DNA of 33,927 bases, from the NCBI GenBank assembly GCA_017448825.1, contig JAFSKR010000011.1:1-33927 (forward strand), given 5' to 3'. Under the pieces are notes generated by a model. The model searched no databases. It was not told where the DNA came from and saw nothing but the letters and a program-made list of their open reading frames with translations. This document shows positions 32,364 through 33,927 of this stretch, piece by piece. The translations under genes and the position numbers were made by a program. Origin of the DNA: Bacteroidaceae bacterium. GTDB taxonomy: Bacteria; Bacteroidota; Bacteroidia; Bacteroidales; Bacteroidaceae. Numbering within the stretch: position 1 is the first letter of the stretch; each line of letters begins with the position of its first letter.

Positions 32364-32858
32364 ATGATTTACGATAAAACTTCTTTCGAGCATCTCTACA
32401 AGAGCAATTATCGGCAGATGTACCGATTGGCCTTCTCGCTGCTGGAGGAGGCGGAGGATGCCCGTGATGCGGTGAGCCAGGTCTTTGCACGGATGTGGCA
32501 CGCACAACCTGAACTGCGAGAGGACTGCGTCACGGGCTACCTCATGGCAGCGGTGAGGAACCTCTGCCTCAACATGCTGCGGACTCGTCGCCAGAATGCT
32601 GCCATCGAGGCTGAACTGAAAGCCGAGCAGTTGGTGCATCAGGCTCAGGAACGCCGAGAACTCATGGACGAACTGGCACGGGTCATCGACGAAAACCTCA
32701 CGGAGCAGGACAAGCGCATCCTCGCTCTCCACTACGACGAAGAAATGACTTACGCGGAGACGGCTCAAGCTCTGGGCATCAGCCCCTCTGCCGTCAATAA
32801 GCACATTTCACGTTCTCTCTCCAAAATTCGTTCCATCTTCAAAACCACGAAACAATGA
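32364..32858 (+). CDS. ECF-type RNA polymerase sigma factor
   Basis: This 164-residue protein has sigma region 2 at about 8-76 (FEHLYKSNYRQMYRLAFSLLEEAEDARDAVSQVFARMW, then GYLMAAVRNLCLNMLR). Region 4 is at about 105-158 (LTEQDKRILALHYDEEMTYAETAQALGISPSAVNKHISRSLSKIRSIF). Regions 1 and 3 are absent, as in ECF factors. It directs polymerase to special promoters, here probably the shared element at 25379-25413 and 32294-32329. The stop codon overlaps the next gene's start in an ATGA arrangement, typical of a sigma/anti-sigma pair. It is preceded by a 147-nt gap carrying its own putative promoter. Confidence 0.93.
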   Translation: MIYDKTSFEHLYKSNYRQMYRLAFSLLEEAEDARDAVSQVFARMWHAQPELREDCVTGYLMAAVRNLCLNMLRTRRQNAAIEAELKAEQLVHQAQERRELMDELARVIDENLTEQDKRILALHYDEEMTYAETAQALGISPSAVNKHISRSLSKIRSIFKTTKQ

Positions 32859-33865
32859 ACACGCAAGAAATTGACAAGAGAATAGGTATGCCCGACATCG
32901 ACGAAGAATGGGCAAGGTTTGAGAAGGATGTGATTGGCAAGCAGAAGCCAACCACGTGGAGCCTCATCCCGAAGAAGTGGATGGGGCGTGCCGCCGCCAT
33001 CGCAGGCCTTATCTTCTGCATCAGCCTGGCTGGCATCGCTGCCGCCGTTGTCGCCATCCAGAACAACAGCCAGCCACAGAAGGAGAAGTTTGAATACAAA
33101 CCGCTGGTGGAGGTCTTCCAACGAAAGGTCAAAGGGAAGGAAACTGCCTACTACATCGTCCACTACTGCGAAGGGGTGTGGATTCAGCACGAGGGTGAGA
33201 AGGGCTACATCGACGAACAGTTTTATCAGATGTCCTTCCCCGTCAGCCAAACCCTCATGCAAATGGACGGCAAGCCTTTCGACCAGAATAACCTGCCACG
33301 GATGCGCAACAGCCACCTGAAGAAGATTGAGATGAAGCGGCAGGGCGACAAACTGGTGGCGAACCTCATCACCCACGTCTCGGGAGGCATCCCCTCGGGC
33401 GTAACGGGCAATGCGCCACGCGAGCAGACGCTCTTCCTCTTCTCCAACGGTATGTTGGGCATCATCGACAAGAAGGCAAAGGCGGGCGACTGGATTCACT
33501 ACAGCATCACCGATTGGGATGAGACCATCTGGGGATGGAGTGTCCGCAAGGAGATGGAGCGCGGCTGCCACCGCCTCGGCTACAAAGCCTATATCTACGC
33601 CAGCACGGAGACATCTCAAAAGTACATTGACCGTGCCGAGACGATGATGAAAGAATTGGGCATCAAAGACTACACCATCACGCGCGATATCCCCATTCGT
33701 CACAAGACTGACCAAGAATGGCGCGAGTGGGCAACGAAGCAGAAACAGGCTCATCCGCAGTATGACTGGAAGCTCCTCTTCAACATCTTGGCAGACGAAG
33801 GTGTGGACGGTACCGACCTGCACGAGAAATGGCACATCGTCAAGGATGTGTACGGTGTGAAATAA
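32855..33865 (+). CDS. Putative anti-sigma factor, single membrane span, novel periplasmic domain
   Basis: This 336-residue protein has a short cytoplasmic N-terminus (EIDKRIGMPDIDEEWARFEKDVI), as in small anti-sigma domains. One membrane helix lies at about 45-69, and a periplasmic domain of about 265 residues follows. The periplasmic part is not a FecR domain and matches no family I know; it includes ETAYYIVHYCEGVWIQHEGEKGYIDEQFY and HRLGYKAYIYASTETSQKYID. The 4-nt overlap with the sigma gene and the topology support the anti-sigma call. A ligand or receptor state sensed by the periplasmic domain would release the sigma factor. The final 62 nt after its stop hold no recognised feature. Confidence 0.7.
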   Translation: MNTQEIDKRIGMPDIDEEWARFEKDVIGKQKPTTWSLIPKKWMGRAAAIAGLIFCISLAGIAAAVVAIQNNSQPQKEKFEYKPLVEVFQRKVKGKETAYYIVHYCEGVWIQHEGEKGYIDEQFYQMSFPVSQTLMQMDGKPFDQNNLPRMRNSHLKKIEMKRQGDKLVANLITHVSGGIPSGVTGNAPREQTLFLFSNGMLGIIDKKAKAGDWIHYSITDWDETIWGWSVRKEMERGCHRLGYKAYIYASTETSQKYIDRAETMMKELGIKDYTITRDIPIRHKTDQEWREWATKQKQAHPQYDWKLLFNILADEGVDGTDLHEKWHIVKDVYGVK

Positions 33866-33927
33866 CCCACTACCCCCCTTCCACTACCCCTCAAGCGGTC
33901 TGAGTAACACCCCCTCGGCGATGTGAC

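Noticed and set aside
33866-33927. Short CCACTACCCC direct repeat after the last gene
   Set aside because: Only two imperfect copies in C-rich DNA at the window edge; too little to support a feature.

Overview
The window looks like a Bacteroidota chromosome segment, most likely from a Prevotella-type organism. The evidence is SusC/SusD pairs, C10 (streptopain/interpain-type) cysteine proteases, GLPGLI-family proteins, a dipeptidyl peptidase III with the HECLGH zinc motif, and repeated Bacteroidota promoters of the form TTTG/TTG-N19-20-TAnnTTTG. No tRNA, phage, transposase, recombinase or CRISPR array was seen. At the extreme left edge a strong promoter points out of the window, perhaps into an rRNA operon.

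Region 1 (about 1-16010) holds two mirror-image, divergently transcribed operons. Each reads susC-like receptor, susD-like lipoprotein, small lipoprotein, secreted C10 protease. The left operon runs from 7449 down to 161 and the right from 8086 up to 16009. Together they look like two paralogous protein/peptide-harvesting systems: a protease cuts protein outside the cell and SusCD imports the peptides. The 636-bp divergent spacer is bounded by a 175-nt inverted repeat (about 94% identical, 105 nt perfect) covering both leaders, start codons and signal-peptide codons. The only full-consensus -7 box in the spacer points left. This suggests an invertible promoter/leader segment, or gene conversion between the two leaders.

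Region 2 (16035-22300) holds a small AraC-type regulator with an almost leaderless promoter, a lipoprotein dipeptidyl peptidase III, a HEAT-repeat DNA-alkylation-repair-like protein overlapping it, a Fur-family regulator with its own promoter, purA, and a TPR-membrane-HTH regulator. DPP III continues the peptide-utilisation theme.

Region 3 (22301-25312) holds two unrecognised secreted proteins behind a consensus promoter preceded by two phased pairs of TGTGAA repeats. A convergent ArgE-like M20 hydrolase follows, whose coding sequence carries an in-frame palindromic GC-rich repeat.

Region 4 (25379-33865) is the most novel-looking system. Six tightly spaced genes (GLPGLI, TonB-dependent-receptor-like barrel, GLPGLI, stand-alone TonB C-terminal domain protein, GLPGLI, GLPGLI) are followed by an ECF sigma factor overlapping a one-TM putative anti-sigma factor. 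A near-identical promoter-like element with identical internal spacing precedes both the six-gene operon and the sigma gene. That predicts an autoregulated ECF regulon controlling an envelope system built on four GLPGLI paralogues. All four share a CQ[KR]ATC motif and end in P[LM]ELE.
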